This document shows, one piece after another, positions 11,401 through 22,461 of a DNA stretch of 64,000 bases. Numbering within the stretch: the first letter of the stretch is position 1; every line of letters begins with the position of its first letter. The position numbers and the translations under genes are program-made. Source of the DNA: Tetmemena sp. SeJ-2015 (lineage: Eukaryota > Ciliophora > Spirotrichea > Sporadotrichida > Oxytrichidae); assembly GCA_027382625.1 (NCBI GenBank), contig JAJKFJ010022980.1:20831-84830 (forward strand). Direction: 5' to 3'. The notes beneath the pieces were generated by a model, which searched no databases, was not told where the DNA came from, and saw only the letters and a list, made by a program, of their open reading frames with translations.

Positions 11401-14400
11401 CGTGAACTGCACGAAGTGCTTGTCAAAAGTAATTGGGTTGAAGAAAAGCATGTCTCCGAGGACAGTTCGCATTTTATTGCTCTTCATCGTGCCAGACTCC
11501 CCACCTAATATAACCAGCTGCTACTTGTACTGATAAGTTATTGGATCGTATCTATTGTACACGTCATTGTAAAGAAGTTGCTTGTCTTGAGCTGGATAAA
11601 AAATGATTAGAATTATGAATGCAAGGATCCTCATGCTCTTCGAAGAGGAGAGTTTATTACACGTCTAGGTACCGTGCTTTGGTAAAACCCTTTTTGAAAA
11701 AGCTTGAAGTCTTGCCCCCAAGAAGATATAAGGCCTGGTCTCCATCCTTAGAGCCTTCAACAAAGGTTAATGCGCAGCCCAAGTTGATGTGCTTCACTTA
11801 AATAAAATAGAACTTAAAGAAAGGAGTCAACCTGTTTAACAGTCACAAAGAAATCTCTGTTGTTAACAGGCTCTACGTTAGAAAGACGAGACTTGGATAT
11901 CTTCTGTTTCTCGTGCAGTTGATTAAATAAGATGTTCTAAGACTCAAGTGACTGCTTGAACTTGTAGAAACGCAGAAACGAATCCTTGTCATAGACAAGT
12001 TTGAACTTGTCATTCAGAGAAATGAAAAAAATCTAAAATTCATTGTATTTTTCAGACACTAGAATCTCTATCCTTACTAAAATATCTCTGACTATCTCCA
12101 ATCACCTGATTAAGATGGCAGCAATTTGCTTTCAGTACCGAATCCTTGAGTTGATTTGAAATAAGCCCATGGTAGATCCCATAAAGGTATTTCCATATAT
12201 GGAGTTTTAGTTAAGCAGATTCTGAAAGAAAGAGGATCCAGCATCCTTTAGATCAGTCTTGCGAGGTGACGTCTGCTTACTTTATAATTAAAGAGTATAG
12301 ATTTAACTTTGGAAAGTCTTATTCATTATTAGTGCTTCCTATTTCTTCTGGCTCTTTGATTTCTTATTATCATTAGTGTGGAAAGACTTGCTCATCTGGT
12401 TCTGCTTTTGAGATGTCTAATTATGCGAGTGCAGCTGAGTAGCCTTCCCCTCTTTTTTATGCTAGTTCAGTCTCTCAGCAAATACTGCAAGCAACTGCTG
12501 TGTACGAGGAGTCTTGGTTGGAAATAGTTCTTTAAACAAAGTAATAACTTCATCATTTCATTTTTATCTTCCTTTTTATCGTTTGAGAAGGATGCCTGAA
12601 ACGATTGCAAGTGATTTTAAGAAACAATTGGCAGAGGTTTCAGATTGTTCGAAGTAGCATGAAAAGTTTGATTCATGTAAGACTGCGTCTGCCCCAGTTT
12701 ATGACCTGCAGTTCCACTTAACATACCTGCAAGAGCTCTCTTAGTGTTAGGAGACATCTACCTATTGCTCGAAAAGTCTCCCACGATTTCCTCAATCTCT
12801 TTCTCTTTCACCTTCCCTTAAATCTGAACTAGACTCACTCCTGGCTGGTTCTGCAAATTCTGGGGAGTATAGAAGAGCTTATCATTGACGTCTTTTAAGT
12901 TCTTGAACTAGAAGATCTGCTTCTGCAAATTCATCTGTATGTTCTTGAAGATCTGTCTCGTTATCAAGCTGTTCTACTCTTCGTTTTTCTCCCGTTGAAT
13001 TTAGGCTTGAGCTGCACTATCTAACTCTTCATCTACGCCCGAGCCTCCTCTCCCTAATCCACTCCTACTTGCTGGGCCTCTGCTTCCAATAGCAACTCCG
13101 TCTCTGAACTATTGATTCTAGTGATCTTGAGTAAGTCTAGCTCTCTGCTCCTTCTACTGCTTGTCAAATTTCTCGAGAAGCTTGATGTACTCAAGGCCAT
13201 CTATATTCTTAAGCTTCTCTTGAATAGTTACCCCCACTTCTAGTTGATTCTTGGGACTCTAGACTTGAGATTAGCTTGACTTCTTTCCAAATATAGCACC
13301 CGAGCGAGTGGTGCCTCCTGCCTAAAGCTGCTTTTTAATTGCCTAATGTTATTATAAAAGAAAAGCTTATAAAATTGCCTCTCTAAAATCGCCCTCTCCT
13401 TCATTTCCTTTTTCATCTCCTTCAATCTTGAGCTTAGCCTTCTACTGCATGAAAGCATACTAGCTTTTTCTAAGTTTTGAAGACTGTGAGAATTCAATTT
13501 TCTGCATCTGAAAAATACAATCATACTTTAAGAATATTTCTTGACTTTTAAAATCTGAATCTAGATTTGCTCTTGCAGCAACTCCTATTTTTATTTATGC
13601 TCAGTGGCTCTTTGGTTATAAGCCTACGCTAGTTTATCATCTTTCATGGGACTCGGGTGTTGCATTCTCCCCTTAAATCTGAGGTTTAGCTTGTTGTTGA
13701 GGTGCCACCCCTTCATTAACAGCTTTCCCCTTCCTATGCATCTGCCTCATCATTGCTGATCTTTCCCTCTACCTCCTCTTTTTCTTGCTGTTTTTAAAGT
13801 TGATTTTAGGCTTTAATAAGGCCAAATACTCTTCTTAGATGCTGGCTATTTGGATCTTTACTCGAAACTTTAATCAGAGGCATGGTATTCTCCAACAGCT
13901 TCTGCTTTTGTCTTTCCTCAATCAGCTTGTAAGAGGACTCGAGCAGCTTTAACTCTTATTGTTGCATCTTAGAAGTCAAGTGAGTTCTCTTTGTTTCAAG
14001 CTTTCCGATGAGAAAAGTTAAAACAATAAGCAAATAAATGAGAATCTTAGGGAGATGCATAATAACCAATAGGAGGCGAGTTGTAGGCTTCATAGTAAGT
14101 CAGTTCGTTGTAGGTGTTCTTTGTTGTGAGAGGTGGACCTGTGGAATACTGCTAGCCTCTTGCCATGTCTTGGAGAGGGCACATTAATTTGGATTACTTC
14201 CTCATTTAATATAATCCATCCTCATTATTTATAATAAATCTTCCTCATATCTTCTGAATCTTGACATAGTTGAAGGACTTTGATATGAAAGTCGGAGAGT
14301 TCTTGTCATTGTTACTGCCATTAAACTTCATGGGGGTGAGTTTCTATTTAGACCTGGAGTTCCTGTTATTTGAATTCAGTCCGTGAGGTAAGGGAGAAGG

Positions 14401-15297
14401 GATGTGGCTATCTCTGTGACCATAGTTTTAGCTTTCTTATACCATTTTATTAACATTAGGCCCAAGTAAGAAATCTCATAAAGACATACCATATATTTAC
14501 AAGTGACTCAACAGTAATAATTTGAATCCTGGAGTTTCTTCTTTCTCTTATGGGGTGGGCTGTTTTGTGAGCAGCCACATTTAAGTATCCACCTGTTTCA
14601 ACACTGCCCTGATCTGTGATCGGAGAGGATATTTGATTATTCTTTTTCATAAATGTGGGAGCTTTCTATTAAGCTTTTATGTTTACAATAAATATTTTGC
14701 TTTTTGTTGACTATAGACTGTCTATGAGGTTATAAGTCATTCACAAAAAGGTATATCTAATATCAAACTTTCAAGCTATTATTAATGATTGCTCTCTGCT
14801 CTGCCTCTTTCGTAGATTTATAAGTTTGAATTGCTGCTGCCTTTCATAGCTGCTTTCCATCCTTAAGGCTCGGGCGAGTGTGGAGGTTTCCTAGATCCAT
14901 CACTTGGAAAATGCATGTTGAATTGCTTCTGATCACTGCTACCTTTATCAGCCAAATTGTGTGAAGTTTGACTCTTGACTTCCAAAAGTTTCCTTGTTGG
15001 AGCAAGTTGATTATTTTAATTGGAGTTAGTTATGACAGAGAGATTGAGCATCTGTGGATTCTTAGAGCTCATTCTTTTTCTTAAGGGCGAGGCTTCTCCT
15101 TCTTCTTCCCTTTTCTGAAATGGCGAAGTGTTCTTGAAGGAATCTCTCCTCCTCTCATTATTATGCTGATCTACTGGGTTTTTGTTAATTTGAGGTCTTT
15201 AGCCATGAAGCGGCGTCGAAACTTAAAAGGGGGAGGAATTTTGAGCTTTGACTGGGAGCAGTAGTTGATTGCTGCGGTTGTTAAAATTCTGGCTCAT
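8493..15297 (-). CDS. Large kelch-repeat protein with long disordered/coiled N-terminus
   Basis: The start MSQNFNNRSNQLLLPVKAQN is at 15297. A Ser/Gln/Asn-rich region with coiled-coil character follows (to about 12300). The kelch part spans about 10160-11700, with the diagnostic hydrophobic-GG motif repeated: QLVILGGESGT..LGDMLFFNP (about 11480), GIYIFGGIDENSLPTNDLFL (10860), NVLIVFGGRNDT..LSDLHVLYLDS (10690) and LIIMGGQNG (10185). A Ser/Lys-rich tail extends to TGA near 8493. Kelch blades form a beta-propeller that binds partners; no BTB or Rab-related domain is visible. The frame is continuous across 10160-9960, so the tail belongs to the same gene. Several short introns interrupt it. About 2000 residues; could still be two genes. 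Confidence 0.7.
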
Positions 15298-15463
15298 TTT
15301 AAACTCTAAAATATAAAATTTTGACTTTAAATATGTGTTGATGGGTTTACTATTTTAGAAGTCGTCTTAATTTAGCGAACTACCGATTATAATAAACTAT
15401 TTTTACAATAAACATCCCCATAGAAGAGGTTAGTGATCATCTTAATCATGTATTAGGATTAAG

Positions 15464-15664
15464 ATGCCCTACGAAGGATTAATATACATCACCTTTAATG
15501 TAATCTCACAGGACGTCCATTGCGGGTTGTGCCATCACCTGAACCTCATCTATCTAGCTAACCATCGCCAACGATTACCTTATACAGAGTTGGAAAGGTG
15601 TCACGGTGCCAATCGTCGTGATGTCGATTTTAAAATAGATGCTTTTTTCCAAATTATTTATTAA
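15464..15664 (+). other. GC-richer island, possibly a small gene or RNA
   Basis: About 150 bp (15480-15630) near 48% G+C stand out inside very AT-rich DNA. A plus frame MPYEGLIYITFNVISQDVHC is open, but minus frames are open too and none resembles a family I know. It has no tRNA T-arm (GGTTCGA) and no obvious snRNA signature. Function unknown; a structured RNA or a gene fragment are both possible. Confidence 0.3.
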
Positions 15665-15905
15665 AAAGTTTAATGTGATAGTCTTGAAAAAGGAAGATTA
15701 AAATATAAAAACCATAGTATCATCAAATCATGTTTAATAAGTATTTTTCACTAATAGAAAAAGGACTCCTTGCATTTTATGAATCTACTATCTCTCTATC
15801 GCATTTTATAATAAAGTGTCATGTGCTTATGTGATTGGCTTAAAATAATTAAAAGTTTAATTGAAGTCGAGGGTTGGTAATAATTAATATTTTAATATTT
15901 TAGCA

Positions 15906-17727
15906 ATGGAAAAAGCCAGATAGCAATTTATGAGAGTGCTAAAGACGGCAGACTTCGCTCGTTAGCTGGAAGTTTCCTTCCCCACTTCTTAAAGCGCATC
16001 CAATCCATCTGTGCCAAAGACCATCCAAACTCCAAACTACATAATGAGCACCAAAGGGTAAGTGATCATTAAAGTTAAATGCATTTTTTAGAGGAGCTTT
16101 AAATGGAATTATCAAACAAATATCAAGGAGATCGACTACCAAGGAGTAGCAAATATATCTATGTGCATATATTTTGAGTGTCGTTGAACTTCCACGACAT
16201 GCATGACTACTTCAGTGTGATTGCTAAATACAGAGAGCACTTGAAAACTACGAGCACAGAAGAGTAATAAAAAGAATAATAGCTTTATATTAGAATTTAG
16301 ATCTAAGAACGAAGATGTAAGTAGAGCAGCCCTGCTAATCCCTTGAAGCGATACTTCAACTACCAAGATAAGCTGGTGATGTTCTCACCCTTCAGCTACT
16401 CTCTTGACAAGGAGAGAGTCTCTGGCTTCAACGACGACATCCACTTCCAAGTCAACTTCAGGCACAAGGCTCAAAATTATTATTTACAGATGAAACTAAA
16501 TTGTGATATAGGTTAACGTGAATGAGTACTTTGACTTTGCGTTGAAGAACGGATCTGATATCATTGTCTCTCCTTGTGAGCAAGTCACCTTCACCTCTGG
16601 CAAAAAGAAAAGAAAGCGCTCTTAAAAAGCTGCACTCAAGAACTTCCAACTCCTCCAAAGGCAATTTAATAATCCTCATGATTTACTTCCATCTTTAATT
16701 TAAATTGAGAGATGCAAACAGCGACTAAGTGTTACTCATGCCTGTCCTGTTAGGAGATGACGACGGGTTGGATTCCTTTGAAATGAAAATGCTAGAGGGA
16801 ATCTTCCTCAACAAAAATGAGCAAGATCCTCTCCACTATCATGGATAGTAAAAGTAAATATCATTTTAAAAATTATGGATTCATGATTTACGGAACAGAC
16901 CAGCTTATTGCACCAGCTGCATTTTAGGAGATGAAGGATTTCTTCGAGAAGATGCCCTCTGAAAAACTGAGAGGTCATCATGGCCAAAACTCTCCCACTG
17001 AAGTCTTATTTAAAATTAAAAGAAAATATTAAATTTTATTGGGAGTGCTTGCTGGCATAGATATTTTTGAATCTGACTTCCCTCTGACACTGGCTGAGTA
17101 AGGAGCAGCTCTAGTAATGAAAGACATAGATCTGTCCAGCGTGCAAAGAAATGCTGAAAATATAAAAGCTCATATTTCTTTTATTTTCTGAACAGTAGAA
17201 GGAGTCTTCACTCTCTCTTGCTAAGCTTCTTCATCAAGCTCAACTGCCTCTACTGAAACTCTGCCAAGAGAGTAGTAAAGACAACCATGCTAAGCTAGTG
17301 GAAGAATGTGGATGCTATACTTGCAGAAACTATAACAGAGCCTATCTCTACCACTTGCTTGAGGTGAAGGAGATGAACGCCAATATCCTAATTGGAATGT
17401 AAGTGACTATAATATTACTATCTCAACTTTACTTAAACTTTATCTAGTCATAACGTGTGGTAGTACGACCGCTTCTTCAAGCAGATAAGAGATAACATAG
17501 AAAACTTTGATACATATCTCAGGGAATTCGTGAGGGTGAACTGTGTATCTAGCAAGCAGGAACTCAAGGAGGGCTAAGAGATCTATGATGGCAACGTGTA
17601 CTTTGCATTCAAGAACTCCAATACTAACTCAGGAGTGCAAGGAGGAGGCACTAGCGGTCCTAAGAAGAGTATCCAGGAGAGAGGCAAGCAAGCCCAGTAA
17701 GAAAGTATCCAAACTGAAGACAAATGA
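15906..17727 (+). CDS. QTRT2: Queuine tRNA-ribosyltransferase accessory subunit 2
   Basis: Non-catalytic partner of the tRNA-guanine transglycosylase dimer, which swaps guanine-34 for queuine in tRNAs with GUN anticodons. The start MEKARQQFMRVLKTADFARQ leads to TIQTPNYIMSTKG (15995-16058), matching the family N-terminus. VNVNEYFDFALKNGSDIIVS (from 16513) follows, then GVLAGIDIFESDFPLTLAEQ (about 17043-17105), which aligns with human GVDLFESFFPYQVTE. The zinc site EECGCYTCRNYNRAYLYHLL (17300-17360) keeps the C-x-C-x2-C pattern and a downstream His. About five short introns, including 54 nt at 17138-17195. It ends at TGA 17725-17727, about 80 nt from the convergent RING gene. Distinguished from QTRT1 by the C-terminal match to QTRT2. 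Confidence 0.88.
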
Positions 17728-17807
17728 AGTAATTAAAGAAGATATATATCTTAGGAACCTAATTAATTTGATTGTTCCATTTTTGCAGTCTAGGTTTAAG
17801 ATCAAAT

Positions 17808-20142
17808 TCATAAGTCAATCAAATAAATGAAGCCAAAGTTTAAATGCCTCATTTCCTCAGTCAAAAAGCTCATCTTGATCTCTATCTACCTCCTCTGCTA
17901 AAAATTTTTTGTACATATAATTTAGCTTAAACTATGAGTTTGGATTCCTGAATTTGAGGCAAGAGCGAAGGAAATGGACTCTCAAAGAAGCAGCCTATCT
18001 TGTAAAAGATGTCGATGGAAGGTTGCTCCAAGCTTCTTCTGTACTCTCCAAACTTCTTTAATATATAATATATTGCATATTTGCTTAATACTTTTTGGAG
18101 AGATCAGAGATGATGATTTCTCTCCCACCAACTGCCAAAGTGTCTGTCCCAAACTTGTCAGCTGGATCATCCCCAAGTGACGATGTATGGACAACTGAGA
18201 AAGTGTACTTATTCCACAAGTGAGGGTGCTTGTTCTTAAGAGCGAGTACTTTAGCAGCCAGTTCAAAAGGGTGGTCTTCAGAGACTCGGAGAATCATATC
18301 TTTCACCAGTGGGAACAACATCGTCTTTAAGTCTTCATCAAATATCAATTTCACTCTCAGATTTAGCTCAATCAACAAATTAATAGTAACTTAAAGATAA
18401 AAATAAAAGCTTTGGAGGCAGGAAAGGCAGCGATAGATTTCTTTTCAAAAGCTCAGTTTGACCAGTCAGCACTGTACACCCATCTTTTTGAAAAAGCACA
18501 GAAGAATTCTCATCATCAGCTGTGCTTGAGTTTGTAGGTAGACTCAAGGCTTGCTTAAGTTTGATGTAGGCTGTGACAAAGTTCTTGTGCTCTGGAGTTC
18601 CAATCAAAAAGTCAGCAATGATGGATTCAAAAATCTAAAAGGCTATTAATTAGGAGAGATAAGGGAGTATCTCCTTTTTCTGATCCATCATAAAACTGCT
18701 TTACTCACTTTGCATAGCGTCACTATTACCTGCTCTCTCACAATCAGTAGGAGTGCCGCCAAAGCTGAACAAACTTAATAATAATTAAACTAAATCCTTT
18801 AGACTTTCCTTTTATTAACTTTTGATGTACTGCAAATCGATCTTGCAAAGCTTTGAACCATTTGATTCTTGGTCCAAGCCTTGCTTAAGCTTCCCAAACT
18901 AAGCCTAAGCGCTTCCTCTCTGCTCATTCCTGACCAGCTTCTGTACCTTGTACTGAATGCGTTAAGCTTCAGCAAGCTCCTCTTCACTCCTGAATTCCTC
19001 GCTGCCTCCCATGATCTGCCCTTATAACTTAGTGTTACTTGAATGAGAAGAGTCTATCATAGTTTCATCAGCCATTGGAAAGTTAAATATGTAGATATTC
19101 CATTTATAGTAATTAAGTCATCCTCATCAAGTTCCTCTTCGAGTTTAGGTCCATCCCCAAATTCTGAAGCTGCAAGTCTACGAATCTCTTGTAGATTATC
19201 ATGAGTCTCACCTCCCCTTGTGGGTTCCTTTCTCTTTTATCTGCTTGCTCTCTTAAAAAAGAGAGAGTTGAATAATTCTAATCTCCTCTGGTCAGGTCTT
19301 TAAAACCCATCCTCATCTCTCATACTCAATATAGGATGACTTATAAAAATTCCAAACTCGATGGTTATCTATCTCCTTACTTCTCTAATTCCTGAGTCCT
19401 GACTTGCTACTGCTTCCTGAGCTGCATGAGTTGCTGCTGTTGTTGAATACTCTGCTCCTTCAAAATGACAGCCTGTCTATCCTCAAAGTCCTTGAAGATA
19501 TCGAAGTCTCTAGCCAGGAGTTTGGTAATTTCAAAGAGTTGCTAGTCACGACGCAGTTCTCTCTGAGTTCCGATCGGGCACTTGCACAAAGGACACTTCT
19601 TGTCACTATAGAAGAAAAAAGATGTAAGCAGGAAGAGGAGGTCAAGAACTTTAAAATCTTTGGAAGATTAAGTGCAACCTGAAACCAAGAGTTCAATGAG
19701 TTAATAGACTGTGGACTTACTACTGGCGAATGCAGATTTAGATGCAATCCTTGCAGAAGAAGTGAAGGCAGTGCTTGATGAAAGCTTAGTCGTTCCTCAC
19801 CTCTTTGCACAGTGCACACTACAAACTTAGATAGAATAGAAATCTAGCATTATAATCAATCTCTCATAGAGGAGGCGAGTTTTGATAGGTGGTGGGTTAG
19901 TTTTGTCCGTCTTGATAACTTCTGAGATATTTCTGACTTGACTGACCGCTTGCTCAATGATGTTGTGCTCATAGTCCAGCAAATCAGACATGTAGTCTGC
20001 TTCCTTGCTTGAGCCACTTGGTAAAGTTTTAATAAAAATCTCATTGATTTGGTAACTGGCCTGAGTTGAGTAAGTTCTGAGAGTTGATGTAGAGCTCTCT
20101 GAATTATTTCAAAGCCAGTTCTATGATTTGATCCTCGTTCAT
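17808..20142 (-). CDS. RING1/RNF2-like E3 ubiquitin ligase (PRC1 type)
   Basis: The start MNEDQIIELALKQF is at 20142. The RING finger is split by introns: CALCKEVRNDQAFIKHCLHF-FCKDCI (19815-19735), then KKCPLCKCPIGTQRELRRDQ (about 19610-19550). This gives C-x2-C, C-x-H-x2-F-C-x2-C and C-x2-C as in RING1/RNF2, and RELRRDQQLFEITKLLARD parallels their [22 protein letters not shown]. A Gln-rich coil follows. The C-terminal part ILRVSEDHPFELAAKVLALK (about 18300-18240) and QPSIDIFYKIG resemble a RAWUL ubiquitin-like domain. In animals and plants such proteins ubiquitinate histone H2A; the same role here is inference. BRE1-type RINGs are the main alternative. Confidence 0.72.
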
Positions 20143-20408
20143 GTAAGTAAACAGATTTGAGTTTAAAATGCTAAATTAGTTGATTTAAAATTATAATAAC
20201 TCTCTATTAAATTGAGATCGCTCATATTGAGTATCAATATTTGCAGAGCATGATAATTTATTCGCTTTGGTTTGGTGAGATTTGTAAATTCTTAATTTAA
20301 AGAAATGAGTTTCAACTCACCCTAAAGAAATAAGAAGAACATGCTTACAAACAAACATTGGCATTTATTTTTATTTGATGTATGCTAAATGGAGGAGTGA
20401 TATCCAAG

Positions 20409-20985
20409 ATGGACGGCAAGAGCCCAGAGAAGAGACTGCCTCCCTCCAACTAGATAGCCCAGGTCAACCCCTGAAACCTAAAGCTCAGACTCAAGACAGT
20501 CCCCAACAACCCAGCTATGACTGTTGACCTCTCCCAAAAGAGAAACCCAGACTAAACTCTCATAAATAATAAAAATATGATAATTTGTCTAAACTCATTT
20601 GGATGAGTCGCCAGATATCTCCCCCAAGAGATAGAAGAAAATTATAGTTCCTGAGTTCACTCCCACAAATGAGGAAAGAACCAACTATTTAAAAATGGAG
20701 GCATAGGGATTCGAAGACAAGATAAGGGAAAGAGCAAACGAGACTTCTCAAGCCTATAAATATTTAACTTATTTATTTGCCTCTAGGAATGGGCTTGCCA
20801 ATAAAAGGTTGGCTGTTGGGATGAGCAATAAAGATGGTTTTGGAGGCTTAAAACTCAGACAATTACAATACTCAAACTCTTCCAATAATCTCCAATCTGA
20901 GTCCAATAATTCAAAACAAGTCCCTTCTTTTCAATTTATAAAAGACATAGTTTTTAATCAATATTTAAAGAGAGATGAAAGTTGA
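20409..20985 (+). CDS. Hypothetical disordered protein
   Basis: Starts MDGKSPEKRLPPSNQIAQ. Short introns (about 20463-20483, 20589-20609 and 20755-20788) join exons reading SPDISPKRQKKIIVPEFTPT and NGLANKRLAVGMSNKDGFGG, with the end at TGA 20983-20985. Lys/Pro/Ser-rich N-terminus and Asn/Ser-rich C-terminus. No domain recognised. Confidence 0.55.
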
Positions 20986-21043
20986 AGTGCCTATGAATAT
21001 ATATTTGTGTGTGGACATGTTTAATTCTTTGCGACTTGGTCAA

Positions 21044-22389
21044 ATGAGTAGCAACTCAATCTAAGGGAACGATAAGCTATATAATCAAAAGTAAAGAGAG
21101 ATGAGAGCTCATCCTTAAACACTAACTCTTGCCACAAATTTGCCTCACGGCAGCATATTTAATGATAAAAAATTGAATTTTACCACTCTAGTTTTTTTAA
21201 TGTGGGCATAAAGGATGGAGTGCTATTGCATTCTAAGACTTTTCAATAGCCCTAGCTAAATAGCACCAATAATTATTTTTAAATATTAAAGCTACAAAAA
21301 AGCTAAAGCGCCAAGCCTTTTCAATGGACAGTCAAGCCAAAGACAGGACCCACCAAAGACTATGCAAAGATGCTACAGTCTAAACTTGATGTGCTCATCC
21401 AGGAGAGAGAACAAGAGTCTTAGAAACTGCTTTTCGGCATTGGAACTGCTGCAATATATGCATGCTATTTTGTATTAATATATTGCAATAACTAAAAGTC
21501 TGTTTGGAAATCCAGTAAGCCTGATAACATCGGAGGTAAAGAAGCCAATACTGAAGCAAAGGCAATCATCTCATAGCGTTTATTATCAACTAAATTATTT
21601 CCTCTCGCTATAAGTTTAAAGGGGAGAGAGAAGGAGGTGAACAAGCTGTCTAACTTCGACAAAATCTTGGAGAAGCAAAACGAGAAAAAGCTGTCAAAGG
21701 CCAAGAGGTTGAGAGCCTAAGGAGATTCAAACATCAATGTGGTCTCTGAGGCAGGATATGGATCAGCAAATGCTTTTTAATTTATGCAAGTCAGGCTTAG
21801 TTGAACTCTCCTGCATCTGCAAGCACTTACAAGCGTGCTCCTCTTGGCTCTAGAACCTAAAGAACTGCAGCTACCACTAACTTACTTGCTGTTCCATCCA
21901 ACTAAAAGACATCTATATTTAAAAATATATCTTAACTTATTATTTATTGTTGTTATATTCGAGAGGACAAGTCTATTAGTTCCTGGTTTGAACTTTGGGA
22001 ATGGAGGTATATCTGGGAGATCTTCAGCTCAGGTGGGGCCTCAAGGAGATGGCGAAGAGAATCGATTGTGCTTTGTATGGAAGAAAACTGGCAGCTGCCC
22101 ACTAGAGAAGGATGGGACTTGCCCCTTCGCTCACTCTGAAGAAGACATTAAGTACTACAGACCCAATAGTAATATTCTCCATACAGTTTAAAAGGTCCTT
22201 ATAGTGTGGAAGAAACTGGTGAAGTCATTCAACAATGAAAAAAACAGCGACAGTGAAAACTCAGATATCCATTTTATCTTTTATTATGAATCAGAGAGTG
22301 AGAGAAGTTAAAAATTAATCTATTTTCATAATTTACTAAATGTTGAAGCATTTGTAAAAGTCCAGTTAATAAAAATGCCCAAGGCTTGA
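21044..22389 (+). CDS. CCCH-type zinc-finger protein
   Basis: Starts MSSNSIQGNDKLYNQKQREM. After an intron (21191-21290) comes KPFQWTVKPKTGPTKDYAKM, a hydrophobic stretch FGIGTAAIYACYFVLIY (about 21435-21485, perhaps an intron), a basic region (KQNEKKLSKAKRLRAQ) and SPASASTYKRAPLGSRTQ. A single zinc finger, LCFVWKKTGSCPLEKDGTCP-FAH (22068-22130), has C-x8-C-x7-C-x3-H spacing as in RNA-binding CCCH proteins. It ends at TGA 22387-22389. Probably binds RNA; no closer match can be named. Confidence 0.68.
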
Positions 22390-22461
22390 AGTTCTAAGGC
22401 GAGATTACAAATGTAGGATTTCAATTTTAAAAATTTGGTGTTAGAAAGGAAAAACTGACTT

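Noticed and set aside
15480..15630. Rab-like GTPase fragment (minus-strand YKVIVGDG)
   Set aside because: Only eight residues match a P-loop start; the rest of the frame does not follow the family.
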